From: Stieleria neptunia
GTDB taxonomy: Bacteria > Planctomycetota > Planctomycetia > Pirellulales > Pirellulaceae
DNA length: 64,000 bases
Assembly: GCF_007754155.1 (NCBI RefSeq)
Contig: NZ_CP037423.1
Coordinates: forward strand, 186,001-250,000
Direction of reading: 5' to 3'
Of the stretch, positions 8,117-15,648 are shown in pieces (the first letter of the stretch is position 1; every line of letters begins with the position of its first letter). A program made the translations under genes and the position numbers. Below the pieces are notes generated by a model. It did not search any database and had not been told where the DNA came from. It saw only the letters and a list, made by a program, of their open reading frames with translations.

Positions 8117-9393
8117 TGTCACCGCCGCCAGTGTCACCCCCGCCAGTGTCACGCCCGCCAGTGTCACCGCCCCATAGGACGAAACCGATGATCTCGACAC
8201 GTGACGGACTCGAACACAGCACGCCATCGGATGCTCGACGCGCGGACGCCGACGCGGCCACCCGGGTCCTGGCCCAGCGTGTCGGTTGGGTCGCACTGGG
8301 GATTTGGCTCTGTGCCGGGTTGTTGTCCATTTACACGCTCTACATCGGTCGCAACCTGTTCATGCCCATCGCGGTCGCGCTGTTCGCCTACTTGACCGTT
8401 CGCCCGATGATCAAGGCGTGTTCGCGGTTGGGGATCCCGACGGCCGTTTCCGCGACGGGGACCATGCTGACGCTTGGTTTGGCCGTCGCCGCCGCGATGT
8501 ATCTGCTGTCCGGACCCGCACGGGAGATGTTGCAGGAAGTCCCCCGCTCGATGGGCGAGGTGAAACACAAACTCGCATTCATCTTCGATCACTTGGAAAC
8601 CGTCAACGATGCGACCGAAGATATTTCCAAGACGGCTGAAGAAGAAAACCTTTCGGCCGAAGAGAAACCGGTCCCGGTTCAGATCAAACCGACCGCCTGG
8701 ACCACGACCTCGCCATTGATCGCCGGGACAGGCAACGCGATGTCGTTTATTTCGATCGCCGGCGTCTTGCTCTACTTTCTGATGGCGGCCGGTGACACGC
8801 TGATCCGCAATTTGATGTCCGCGCTGCCCACGTTTTCCTCCAAACGACGATTTATCGAAGCGATGGAATCGGTGCAGGACGCCCTGAGCAGTTACTTGGG
8901 GTGGGTGACGGCGATCAACGCCTGCCTGGGAATCGCGATCGGCACCGCCATGTGGTTGCTCGGCATGCCCTCGCCGGTGCTCTGGGGTGTCGCGGCGATG
9001 ATGTTGAATTTTGTTCCCATCGTCGGTGCGATGGTCGGCATCGTGTTGGTCTTCTTTGTCGCCCTCGTCAATCACGACCACGCTTCGTACGCATTCTTGG
9101 TGGCCGGGACGTACGCCGTGCTGACCAGCTTGGAGGGGCAAATCATCACGCCCTCGATTCTCGGCAGGTCGATGAAGCTTTCGTCGGTGCTGGTGTTCTT
9201 GTCGATCGTCTTTTGGGGATGGATGTGGGGCATGATGGGGGTGTTTCTTGCCGTGCCTATCCTGATCGCATTGACGATGATCAGCCAAAGCTTGGAGACG
9301 ATGTCGCCGGTCAGCGCACTGCTCGGCGGAGAGCAGTTCGATGGGAGTCCGCTCGATGAGAGCGACACCGACGAATCCGGCAACGGTCACTAG
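8116..9393 (+). CDS. AI-2E family (PerM/TqsA-like) membrane permease
   Basis: 425 residues with about seven or eight hydrophobic helices. The order fits the AI-2E transporter family: paired N-terminal helices (GIWLCAGLLSIYTLYIG and a FMPIAVALFAYLTVRP hallmark), a third helix, a soluble acidic insert (residues about 160-210), then the C-terminal helices with NFVPIVGAMVG and the conserved EGQIITPSILG, ending with MMGVFLAVPILIAL. Members export small molecules, including autoinducer-2 or ions in different bacteria; the substrate cannot be deduced. The ATG overlaps the UbiB stop as TAATG, giving an odd repeated Pro/Val/Ser leader; the alternative start is 8188. Confidence 0.82.
   Translation: MSPPPVSPPPVSRPPVSPPHRTKPMISTRDGLEHSTPSDARRADADAATRVLAQRVGWVALGIWLCAGLLSIYTLYIGRNLFMPIAVALFAYLTVRPMIKACSRLGIPTAVSATGTMLTLGLAVAAAMYLLSGPAREMLQEVPRSMGEVKHKLAFIFDHLETVNDATEDISKTAEEENLSAEEKPVPVQIKPTAWTTTSPLIAGTGNAMSFISIAGVLLYFLMAAGDTLIRNLMSALPTFSSKRRFIEAMESVQDALSSYLGWVTAINACLGIAIGTAMWLLGMPSPVLWGVAAMMLNFVPIVGAMVGIVLVFFVALVNHDHASYAFLVAGTYAVLTSLEGQIITPSILGRSMKLSSVLVFLSIVFWGWMWGMMGVFLAVPILIALTMISQSLETMSPVSALLGGEQFDGSPLDESDTDESGNGH
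8125..8169 (+). repeat. Three 15-base in-frame tandem repeats at the permease N-terminus
   Basis: Three units of CCGCCAGTGTCACCC (8125, 8140, 8155) differ only at the last bases. In the permease frame each encodes PPVS plus Pro or Arg. As 15 is a multiple of three, copy number can change without a frameshift. If translation really starts at 8188 the repeat is untranslated and lies in the ribosome-binding region. Confidence 0.7.
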
Positions 9394-9591
9394 CGGTCAA
9401 CTCGCATGCTGGTCGCCATCCGGCCAAGCTGGTTTTTCATCGTTCGTCGCACCATGCTCGCGTTCGCACGATTGACAGCCAAATCGCCTCTGTCCGGCAA
9501 ACCGACGGAGGATCGGCACGCCCATTGCGAACGTTTCTCCCGCCGCGCGATGATTCGTCTCGCGGATTCGAAACTCGTAGAGGAGAACATC

Positions 9592-10062
9592 ATGAGTCTT
9601 GAAACCAAGACAAACCTGAACGACGTCACCATCACCAAACTGCAGAAACTGATTCAAGCCAACCTTGATTCGTACGAAGGCTTTCATGAGGCGGCCGAAA
9701 AGCTCGATCATGAACAACTTTCCACACTCTTCCGCAGCATCGGCAATGAGCGGTCGGCGATGGCCAGCGAGTTGCAACAGTACGTCGAGTTCAATGGCGA
9801 AAAGGCCCAGGACGACGGGAGTGTTGCCGCCAAAATGCATCGCCTTTGGATCGACATCCGCGCCAAGCTGAACAACGGTGATCCCCAGGTGATTTTGAAT
9901 GAAGCCGAGCGCGGCGAAGATCACATCAAGGAAGCCTACGAAGAGGTGTTGAAAGAAACCGCCGGCGGCGCGATGAACGACGTCTTGACCGCACAGTATG
10001 CCAAAGTCAAAGCCGGTCACGATAAGATTCGCGATCTCCGCGACGCCTGCAAAGCAAATTAA
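9592..10062 (+). CDS. DUF2383 / PA2169-family four-helix-bundle protein
   Basis: 156 residues, wholly helical by composition and without signal peptide or membrane span. The pattern ITKLQKLIQANLDSYEGF at the start, then FRSIGNERSAMASEL, AKMHRLWIDIRAKLN and a C-terminal NEAERGEDHIKEAYEE matches the PA2169/DUF2383 family, which is ferritin-like in fold. The conserved acidic and His residues (ERGEDH) could bind metal; activity is not established. A strong AGGAG sits 8 bases before the ATG at 9592, which decides the start against the longer frame from 9406. It stands alone, followed by an intergenic repeat. Confidence 0.82.
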   Translation: MSLETKTNLNDVTITKLQKLIQANLDSYEGFHEAAEKLDHEQLSTLFRSIGNERSAMASELQQYVEFNGEKAQDDGSVAAKMHRLWIDIRAKLNNGDPQVILNEAERGEDHIKEAYEEVLKETAGGAMNDVLTAQYAKVKAGHDKIRDLRDACKAN

Positions 10063-10090
10063 ACGTCTGTTCCGCAGGCGGATGCCCAGG

Positions 10091-10225
10091 CAACGCTGTG
10101 AAGCATTTGTTTGCGGTAGGGCGCGAGCCCTCCGGTGTTTCGGCAAAGATGTAGAACCGGAGGGCTCGCGCCCTACCGCTAAAACCTCAAGAAACACATG
10201 AGGGAAAAGGCTTCACCGCGCTAAC
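10091..10225. repeat. REP-like palindromic element, family 1 copy A
   Basis: The inner arms 10113-10136 and 10156-10179 are a perfect 24-base inverted repeat containing GGGCGCGAGCCCTCCGG and its complement. They are flanked by CAACGCTGTGAAGC on the left and a degenerate complement (GGCTTCACCGCG) on the right. Related copies occur at 28590-28785 and 32034-32164. It fills most of the 10063-10301 intergenic space. Confidence 0.85.
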
Positions 10226-10301
10226 GCCCAGGTTGATCCGCAACAACGACTGTGCCTCTCGTTTTCAGTTCTCTTTGATCCCTTCACAAACGTGCAAGCT
10301 T

Positions 10302-10637
10302 ATGGACATCCCTCAAGTCACACCCCAACGCGACGTCAAAACCGGCGACATGGGGCAAGTCTATCTCGCGTCCGGTAAACAGGTCGCCCTGCGCCGGTGG
10401 AGCGAGGATGCCGGTGGATTCAGCGAGGTTCGTAGTCGGGACTATGAGATCGTCGGCTATGTGATCGACGGCCTGCTCGAAATCGATCTTGATGGCGAAA
10501 CGGCAAAGCTGGGGTCCGGTGACTCGTGGCTGGTTCCCGAGGGCGCACCACACCGTTACCGAGTGATCGACCCGGTGGTCGCCATCGAAGCAACCTGCCC
10601 ACCGGCGCGTTTCAACGACCGCGACCAACCGGCTTAG
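10302..10637 (+). CDS. Small cupin-domain protein
   Basis: 111 residues forming a single beta-barrel cupin: GYVIDGLLEIDLDGET then GSGDSWLVPEGAPHRYRV, which correspond to cupin motifs 1 and 2. Motif 1 lacks its usual HxH (it reads YEIVGYVIDGLLEIDL), and only one motif-2 His (PHRY) is present, so metal binding may be weak or lost. No substrate can be named. The start at 10302 follows the domain boundary; a longer frame begins at 10233. The stop codon is immediately followed by TGCTTTGAC, resembling the end of the family-3 repeats in this window. Confidence 0.78.
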   Translation: MDIPQVTPQRDVKTGDMGQVYLASGKQVALRRWSEDAGGFSEVRSRDYEIVGYVIDGLLEIDLDGETAKLGSGDSWLVPEGAPHRYRVIDPVVAIEATCPPARFNDRDQPA

Positions 10638-10795
10638 TGCTTTGACGGGCGTTCCGCCGCGAACCCTTCGTCGCGATTGACAGCAGCCCCGTCGGACCTT
10701 AGAAAGATGCAAGGTGGATGCATCTTTGCAGGCGGTTCGGTCGAGGCGCGTGGTGTGAAAGGCATGCCGCCGCAGTCTTGCCGACGGGAAATAGC

Positions 10796-11353
10796 ATGAA
10801 ACGAAACGTGATTTGGGTCTCAGTCCTGCTCTGCGCAGTGGGCGCGTCGCTGCAGTCGGGTGTGTCGATGCAGCTGGCAGCCGACGATCCGCCTGCGACT
10901 TCAACGGCGAAGCCATTCCCGGCACCGAGATCGATGTCTGAGGCTCGCGCACGGGCCAAGTTGTTGCATGAGGCGATCGGGGGAACGCTGCAAGTCGTTC
11001 ATCGCGATTTCTTTGACGAAGACGACGCGCACGCAATCCCCTCGGCCTCGCTGGAGGACGTCTTTAGCGAACTGTCACGAAGTTACGACGTCGACATGAA
11101 GTGGCTGATTGTCGAAACCGATGTCGTCAACGTCGACCATCAGGCGGAGGATGAGTTTGAGAAGGCGGCCGTGAAGGCACTCAAGGCCGGCAAGCCGATG
11201 CATGAAGCCGTGGAAGCGGAACGCTATCGATTCGCCGGTCCGATTCGGTTGGCCTCGCAATGTTTGAAGTGTCACGTCAAGAATCGAAAGAGCACCGAGG
11301 ATCGAACAGCCGGCCTGTTGATTTCGATGCCGCTGATTCAGCAGAGCTTTTGA
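10796..11353 (+). CDS. Secreted DUF3365 / Tll0287-like protein with c-type haem motif
   Basis: 185 residues. An N-terminal signal peptide (IWVSVLLCAVGASLQSG) is followed by a helical domain and a single haem c attachment motif CLKCH near residue 159, in the context RLASQCLKCHVKN. That motif near the C-terminus and the following LLISMPL strand are typical of the DUF3365/Tll0287-like heme-binding PAS-like family. It is probably a periplasmic redox or sensor protein; no kinase domain is attached. The start at 10796 begins the signal peptide. Its 3' end overlaps the convergent hemerythrin gene by 16 bases. Confidence 0.8.
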   Translation: MKRNVIWVSVLLCAVGASLQSGVSMQLAADDPPATSTAKPFPAPRSMSEARARAKLLHEAIGGTLQVVHRDFFDEDDAHAIPSASLEDVFSELSRSYDVDMKWLIVETDVVNVDHQAEDEFEKAAVKALKAGKPMHEAVEAERYRFAGPIRLASQCLKCHVKNRKSTEDRTAGLLISMPLIQQSF

Positions 11354-11796
11354 AGCAACGCTTGGATCGCCCGTGTCTCGGTCAACTCGTGCTGTTCCAA
11401 ACGATCGATAAAACCTTCGACTTCCTGCATCGCAGCTTGCCATGAGGAAAACGGCGGGTCCGTTTCGCGTAGACGTGCCGATAGATCGTCCAAGTGGGCA
11501 CGCAACAGGTCATGACCGTTACAGGAATCCGAACGCAAGTGATCGAAGTCCGCCGAGGGTTCCGGCAACGATTTTCCGATGCTGGCGATCATTTCGTCTT
11601 CGTGATCGAAGTGCTTGACCAGCCCATCACGTAACGGTTGCAGTCGATCGGCAGTCTCTCCGAAATGGGGAACGCCAAGCTGTTCAATCTGCTTCATCCA
11701 GTCTCGAAGCTCGCGGAGCGACTCGTTCATTTTGCGGTCTTCGCTCAACCAGTCCTCAAAGGTCTGAGAAAGCGGTTCACTGATATTCAAGCTCAT
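11338..11796 (-). CDS. Hemerythrin HHE-domain protein
   Basis: 152 residues, all helical. Candidate di-iron ligands are His62 and Glu66 in KHFDHEDEM, His95 and His101 in HDLLRAHLDDL, and His136 with Glu140 in EQHELTE, spaced as in bacterial hemerythrin-like domains; the first helical His is not clear, so a full ligand set is not proven. Such proteins bind O2 or NO or store or repair iron centres. It is transcribed toward the DUF3365-like haem gene and overlaps it tail to tail. The upstream region (11797-11852) has no recognisable promoter by eye. Confidence 0.78.
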   Translation of the reverse strand: MSLNISEPLSQTFEDWLSEDRKMNESLRELRDWMKQIEQLGVPHFGETADRLQPLRDGLVKHFDHEDEMIASIGKSLPEPSADFDHLRSDSCNGHDLLRAHLDDLSARLRETDPPFSSWQAAMQEVEGFIDRLEQHELTETRAIQALLQKLC

Positions 11797-12070
11797 TTTG
11801 GTCCTCTCCGGTCGGAATCGTCGCGTGTTGTGTTGAGTACAGGTGGATTATGATGCATGTGGTGGTGTGTCACATTGCATCACAGCGCTGTAGCGGGCAA
11901 CACTTATGCCAATCGAACCGGTGGTAGACGACCCGAATCAAACCGCCCCGTCGCTGCCCCGGTGTCACTCCCATGCCGCGTGAAACGGTTGCCGGCGATG
12001 CGTCTTTGGCACATCGGGTGCTGCTGCATCAGCGCTGCTCCGAGGTGCACGGTGCCGGCTCGTTGAGTAA

Positions 12071-12333
12071 ATGGCTGATTTGATGCAACAGCACGGCGCC
12101 GACGCGACCGTGTTTCTCGACCTGGAAGGCGTCCGATTGGCCGCACGTCGGCAACTGCTCGACATGACGTGGGGGCCCGGAGTCGCCACCATTGGCGAAG
12201 CATTATGAAGAATTCACCGAAGCGGGCGGCGGAGTGATCCTCTGTCCGCACTGTGTCACATCCGCACGCATTGGCAGCGGGGCGGTCGTTCTTTCCGTTC
12301 CAACAAACGAGCTGCCATGCCGATCCGGAAACT
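12071..12333 (+). pseudogene. Relic of a DsrE-family gene
   Basis: From 12071 the frame reads MADLMQQHGADATVFLDLEG and VRLAARRQLLDMTWG, then stops at 12206-12208. Homology resumes in another frame just before this stop: LAKHYEEFTEAGGGVILCPH, with CPHC, and then stops at about 12333. This is the order expected for a DsrE/DsrF-like sulfur-relay protein (the VFLDLEGVRLA and VILCPHC blocks), so it is a gene broken by a frameshift near 12195 with its N-terminal part missing or decayed. The rest of 11853-12070 shows no clear coding sequence. Confidence 0.6.
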
Positions 12334-12454
12334 GAAAACGGTTTTCGCTCCCGAGCAGATTGCCGTGGTTGGTGCAAGCATGCGGCGATCCAGTGCGGGG
12401 GATACGGTGTTGCAAAACTTGCCTGGTTCGGGATTGGGCGATCCGATGGGATAG
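12317..12454 (+). pseudogene. N-terminal fragment of an ADP-forming acyl-CoA ligase (CoA-binding domain)
   Basis: A 45-codon frame starts with MPIRKLKTVFAPEQIAVVGA, which is the beginning of the CoA-binding domain of ADP-forming acetate-CoA ligase/Pat-type acetyltransferases (the FxPxxIAVVGAS start and first Rossmann strand). It continues DTVLQNL and ends at a stop, after which no more ligase sequence is seen before the deacetylase gene. Its ATG overlaps the end of the DsrE relic, so the two were once adjacent and possibly coupled. It is a truncated remnant of a gene that is usually 700-900 residues long. Confidence 0.55.
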
Positions 12455-12467
12455 GGGAGACGCCGAT

Positions 12468-13409
12468 CTATTCCTGCCGGTCGTTCAGCAAGAATTCCAG
12501 ATGAATCCTGACGCAATCGGTCAGCGCATCTGGGTTGTATCCCCCTTCCAAGACGCTAACCAATTTTCCGTCGGTATGTTCATCCGCGACGTCCAGCAAG
12601 CAACGCGTCAAAACTCCAAAGTCATCGCTCTCCAAGTCCAGTGAACCGATCGGGTCATCCTTGTGAGCGTCGAACCCCGCGCTGACGAGAATCAGTTGGG
12701 GTTGGATCTTCGCCGCGAAGGCTTTGACTTCACGTTCAAACATGCGCAGCTGTTCGCTAGGTGGAGTACCGAACTTGATCGGCAGATTGAGCGTGGTGCC
12801 GGTCCCGGCGCCGGATCCGATTTCGTCCGCCGCACCCGTCCCCGGATAGAAGGGCGAGCGGTGCATCGATAAAAAACCGACGTCGGCCGCTTCCCAGAAC
12901 ATCGCCTGGGTTCCGTTGCCGTGGTGCACGTCGAAGTCGACGATCAGAACCCGTTCGATCCCTAGTTCTTCGGTCGCGACGCGGGCACCGACGGCGATGT
13001 TGTTAAACAAGCAGAATCCCATCGCGTGATCCGGCATCGCATGGTGACCCGGCGGACGCAGCAAGCAGAACGCGGTCTTGTCTTCGCCGCCGACCACGCG
13101 TGTGACCGCATCGCAAACCGCCCCAGCGGCCATCCGCGCGACGTCGTACGACCGCACGCTGACGACGGTATCCGGTTCGATGTAACCGCCACCGCTGGCG
13201 GCAAAATGTTGGATCAGGTCGACGTAGTCGGGCGTGTGCACGTAACGCAGCCGCTCCGGCGAAGCGGGCTCCCATGCGGGCCGTTTGCAGCAGGTGTCCA
13301 GTGCCACAAAATTCAAATGCCGGATCACCGGAAGAATCCGGCCGCCGTTTTCTGGATGGTCTCCCGTGACGTGCTCTTGAAACACCGGGTCGTAATAAAG
13401 CAGGGTCAT
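12468..13409 (-). CDS. Histone-deacetylase-family amidohydrolase
   Basis: 313 residues, full length for the bacterial HDAC/AcuC/acetylpolyamine amidohydrolase family. It has the charge-relay pair His122-His123 in RPPGHHAMPDHAMGFCLFNN, zinc ligands Asp160 and His162 in VDFDVHHGNGTQ, and Asp247 in SAGFDAHKDDP; the catalytic region ends with LEGGYN. It removes acetyl groups from lysine or from polyamines, in the cytoplasm. The neighbouring relic of an acyl-CoA ligase suggests an earlier acetylation/deacetylation pair of the AcuA-AcuC kind (inference). It is followed after 6 bases of the same strand order by the DUF1579 gene upstream, probably one transcript. Confidence 0.92.
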   Translation of the reverse strand: MTLLYYDPVFQEHVTGDHPENGGRILPVIRHLNFVALDTCCKRPAWEPASPERLRYVHTPDYVDLIQHFAASGGGYIEPDTVVSVRSYDVARMAAGAVCDAVTRVVGGEDKTAFCLLRPPGHHAMPDHAMGFCLFNNIAVGARVATEELGIERVLIVDFDVHHGNGTQAMFWEAADVGFLSMHRSPFYPGTGAADEIGSGAGTGTTLNLPIKFGTPPSEQLRMFEREVKAFAAKIQPQLILVSAGFDAHKDDPIGSLDLESDDFGVLTRCLLDVADEHTDGKLVSVLEGGYNPDALTDCVRIHLEFLLNDRQE

Positions 13410-13415
13410 CGGGGG

Positions 13416-13889
13416 TCAGCCACGCGTGTGTTTGCCAGTCATGAAAGGTACCCATTCGCCGTCGTCGGCTTGCAGCGAGCTTGTCATCAGCCAATGGTCA
13501 CCGTCCGTGATCTCGATCGTGTCGCGATAGTTGCAGGTCCCGCTGCCGTCAAAGCTTGGGCCGAGCGTCTCGAGCACCAGCCGCTTTTGATTCGCGTCCA
13601 AAATACCATGATACAGCCAAAGGTTGGCCATCATGGAACCGACAAACGTGCCGACGTATTGGTCCTTCACCGGGTCAAAACCGAGTGTCATGATCGACGA
13701 CCACGGCCCGCTGTCGGGGGCGTCACCGCTGCTTTCGCAGACCAGCCACAGACCGCCAAGCGAGCGACACGTCATGTTGCCCGAGGCGGTTGATGTGTTT
13801 CCATCGGGCATTTGACAATCGTGGTCAAAGGTCCAGTCACCGATCAGCTGATCCAGCCAGGCGTGTTCGGCTTGTGGTTTGGCAAACAT
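13416..13889 (-). CDS. DUF1579 family protein
   Basis: 157 residues with no signal peptide or membrane span. The sequence follows the DUF1579 pattern: an N-terminal HAWLDQLIGDWTFDHDC, then GGLWLVCESSG, a central ILTLGFDP-like strand (IMTLGFDPVKDQYVGTFVGS), and LETLGPSFDG. The fold is a lipocalin-like beta-barrel used for small ligands; the function is unknown. It lies just upstream of the deacetylase gene on the same strand, with a 6-base gap. Confidence 0.85.
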   Translation of the reverse strand: MFAKPQAEHAWLDQLIGDWTFDHDCQMPDGNTSTASGNMTCRSLGGLWLVCESSGDAPDSGPWSSIMTLGFDPVKDQYVGTFVGSMMANLWLYHGILDANQKRLVLETLGPSFDGSGTCNYRDTIEITDGDHWLMTSSLQADDGEWVPFMTGKHTRG

Positions 13890-14038
13890 ACTTGATTCCT
13901 ACCGCTTCGATCGAGTGTCTGTTGAAAGAACGCCTCCGTCGAGAGACAACCTGCCCCGACGGATTGATTCCAGCTTGTCGATCCATCATGGCCGAATTCG
14001 AAGTGGAATCATTGAATTTCCAAAAATACACACCCGAT

Positions 14039-14224
14039 CCCCCGGGGACACACCCCGGATCACCCGATCCCCCGGGGACAGACCCCGATGGTCCGAGATG
14101 GTCCGGGGACAGACCCCGATGATGGTCCGGGGACAGACCCCGATGGTCCGGGGACAGACCCCGATGGTCCGGGGACAGACCCCGATGGTCCGGGGACAGA
14201 CCCCGATGGTTTGGGGACACGTGC
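14039..14224. repeat. GGGGACAGACCCC palindrome array 1
   Basis: Six perfect copies of GGGGACAGACCCC at 14074, 14105, 14129, 14150, 14171 and 14192, preceded by a variant (GGGGACACACCCC at 14044) and ended by a truncated copy at 14213. The regular spacing is 21 bases with spacer GATGGTCC. Each unit is an inverted repeat (GGGG/CCCC) around ACAGA. It occupies the middle of the 13890-14418 intergenic space; long open frames through it are artefacts of the period. Confidence 0.92.
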
Positions 14225-14418
14225 GGACCACGTCCAATCAGGGACCGCATGCACCGCCGGGCAGTGCCACACACCTCCGGGTCCAAATCCCCTCTCCTCT
14301 GGTTTATCCCCTGGAACATTGGAATCTCAGCACAAACGAAAGGAATCAAGCCATGCTATATTCTATCGAATCGTCTGATTGCAATCATTGTCTAATTTAA
14401 TCGCCGATCGAGGTCACC

Positions 14419-15183
14419 GTGATAGATTGGCTTAAGTCGTTGTTCTCCGGTCGGGAAGGGTGCGATCCTGAGCCAGATGATCTGTGGAACGCCATGGAAT
14501 CGATGGATCCACGCAACTCTCTCGCTCGACTTCGTCAGTTGAAGTTGGATTCGAAGCAATTTCCGGTCGTCAAAAGATTACTCGACGGCACGCTTTCTCC
14601 GGCTGATTGCCCTGGCGTCACCGACTGGTGTCTTGCACAAGCAGTGAATCCAACTGGAATGGACGGGCTGGGCTACGCCTTGCAACTTGCTCTTAAGAGT
14701 TCCGGCACACTCTATGTCATTCCAAAAGGTCAAAGTTTTCCAGCCGCAATGCTGCCAAAATTTGTCAGTCCAGACCAGTTGACCATTGTCGTTAACCGCG
14801 CGGGTGGCACTCCGGTCATTATCACATCGCTGGATGAGTACCTTTCGAGCAGCGACATTGTTGATTACTCGTTGGAAACCTTGACGCCGTCAAAATTGCG
14901 TCGACGACTGCCTCGTCAACCGGAGATCACTCGTGATCGCAAGGTCACTCCAAGCATCACGATTGAAAGAACCACTAATGATCAGGATCGACTGCTGGAA
15001 CCGTTGGAGTTGAAGGATCTGGTCGACGCGATCAACCGAGAACTGGACTACAATCTGACACCGGACCAGCTACCGGAGGTTTCGCAACCTATCGACCAGT
15101 TAGGTCTCTACAATTTTGATGTCCAAATCGATCCCTCGAACAAAACGAAGATCAACGTCTGGGTTGTTCCGTCTGTGGATTAG
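14419..15183 (+). CDS. Hypothetical protein between two repeat arrays
   Basis: 254 residues from a GTG start, with GAGG 7 bases upstream. No signal peptide, membrane span or known domain was seen. The C-terminal half has a highly charged linker (RRRLPRQPEITRDRK) and a predicted alpha/beta ending (LYNFDVQIDPSNKTKINVWVV). Base use differs from neighbours: it is less GC-rich with more AT-ending codons. It is enclosed by GGGGACAGACCCC arrays on both sides, so transfer or capture as cargo is possible. Function cannot be assigned. Confidence 0.65.
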   Translation: MIDWLKSLFSGREGCDPEPDDLWNAMESMDPRNSLARLRQLKLDSKQFPVVKRLLDGTLSPADCPGVTDWCLAQAVNPTGMDGLGYALQLALKSSGTLYVIPKGQSFPAAMLPKFVSPDQLTIVVNRAGGTPVIITSLDEYLSSSDIVDYSLETLTPSKLRRRLPRQPEITRDRKVTPSITIERTTNDQDRLLEPLELKDLVDAINRELDYNLTPDQLPEVSQPIDQLGLYNFDVQIDPSNKTKINVWVVPSVD

Positions 15184-15251
15184 GATCGAGAACCAAGCAT
15201 CATCCGCATCAGCACGGTCTGTCTCCGACGATACGGAATCATCAATCACCC

Positions 15252-15348
15252 GGGGACAGACCCCGATGGCACGGGGACAGACCCCGATGGCACGGGGACA
15301 GACCCCGATGGCACGGGGACAGACCCCGATGGCACGGGGACAGACCCC
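15252..15348. repeat. GGGGACAGACCCC palindrome array 2
   Basis: Five perfect copies at 15252, 15273, 15294, 15315 and 15336 with an exact 21-base period and spacer GATGGCAC. The orientation is the same as array 1. It lies 300 bases from the 3' end of the RAYT-like gene and 70 bases after the hypothetical gene. The remaining part of 15184-15648 has no gene I can support. Confidence 0.93.
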
Positions 15349-15648
15349 GATGGCACATCTGTTCAGTCGATTTTGGTTTGGAGTCAACGAAAAGGGCTGT
15401 CGAACCACTCGACCTGCGCCGCGGGCGCATTTCCACTGGGGAGTTCCGCGTCAATGGATCGTTCGCCGGGTCACTGAAGATGACGAGTCCGAAATTTTCT
15501 CGCCGATGACCAGTGGCCCGTCAATTTGGGCACCTAGCTGATACGACGCTTGCATTGCTTCCCAGCGGTCACATCGTGCTTTCCAGGCGCGACGCTCAGC
15601 AACGTGGCTTCGATTCCTTTGAGGGGGATCGTTGGAAGGCGGGGATCG

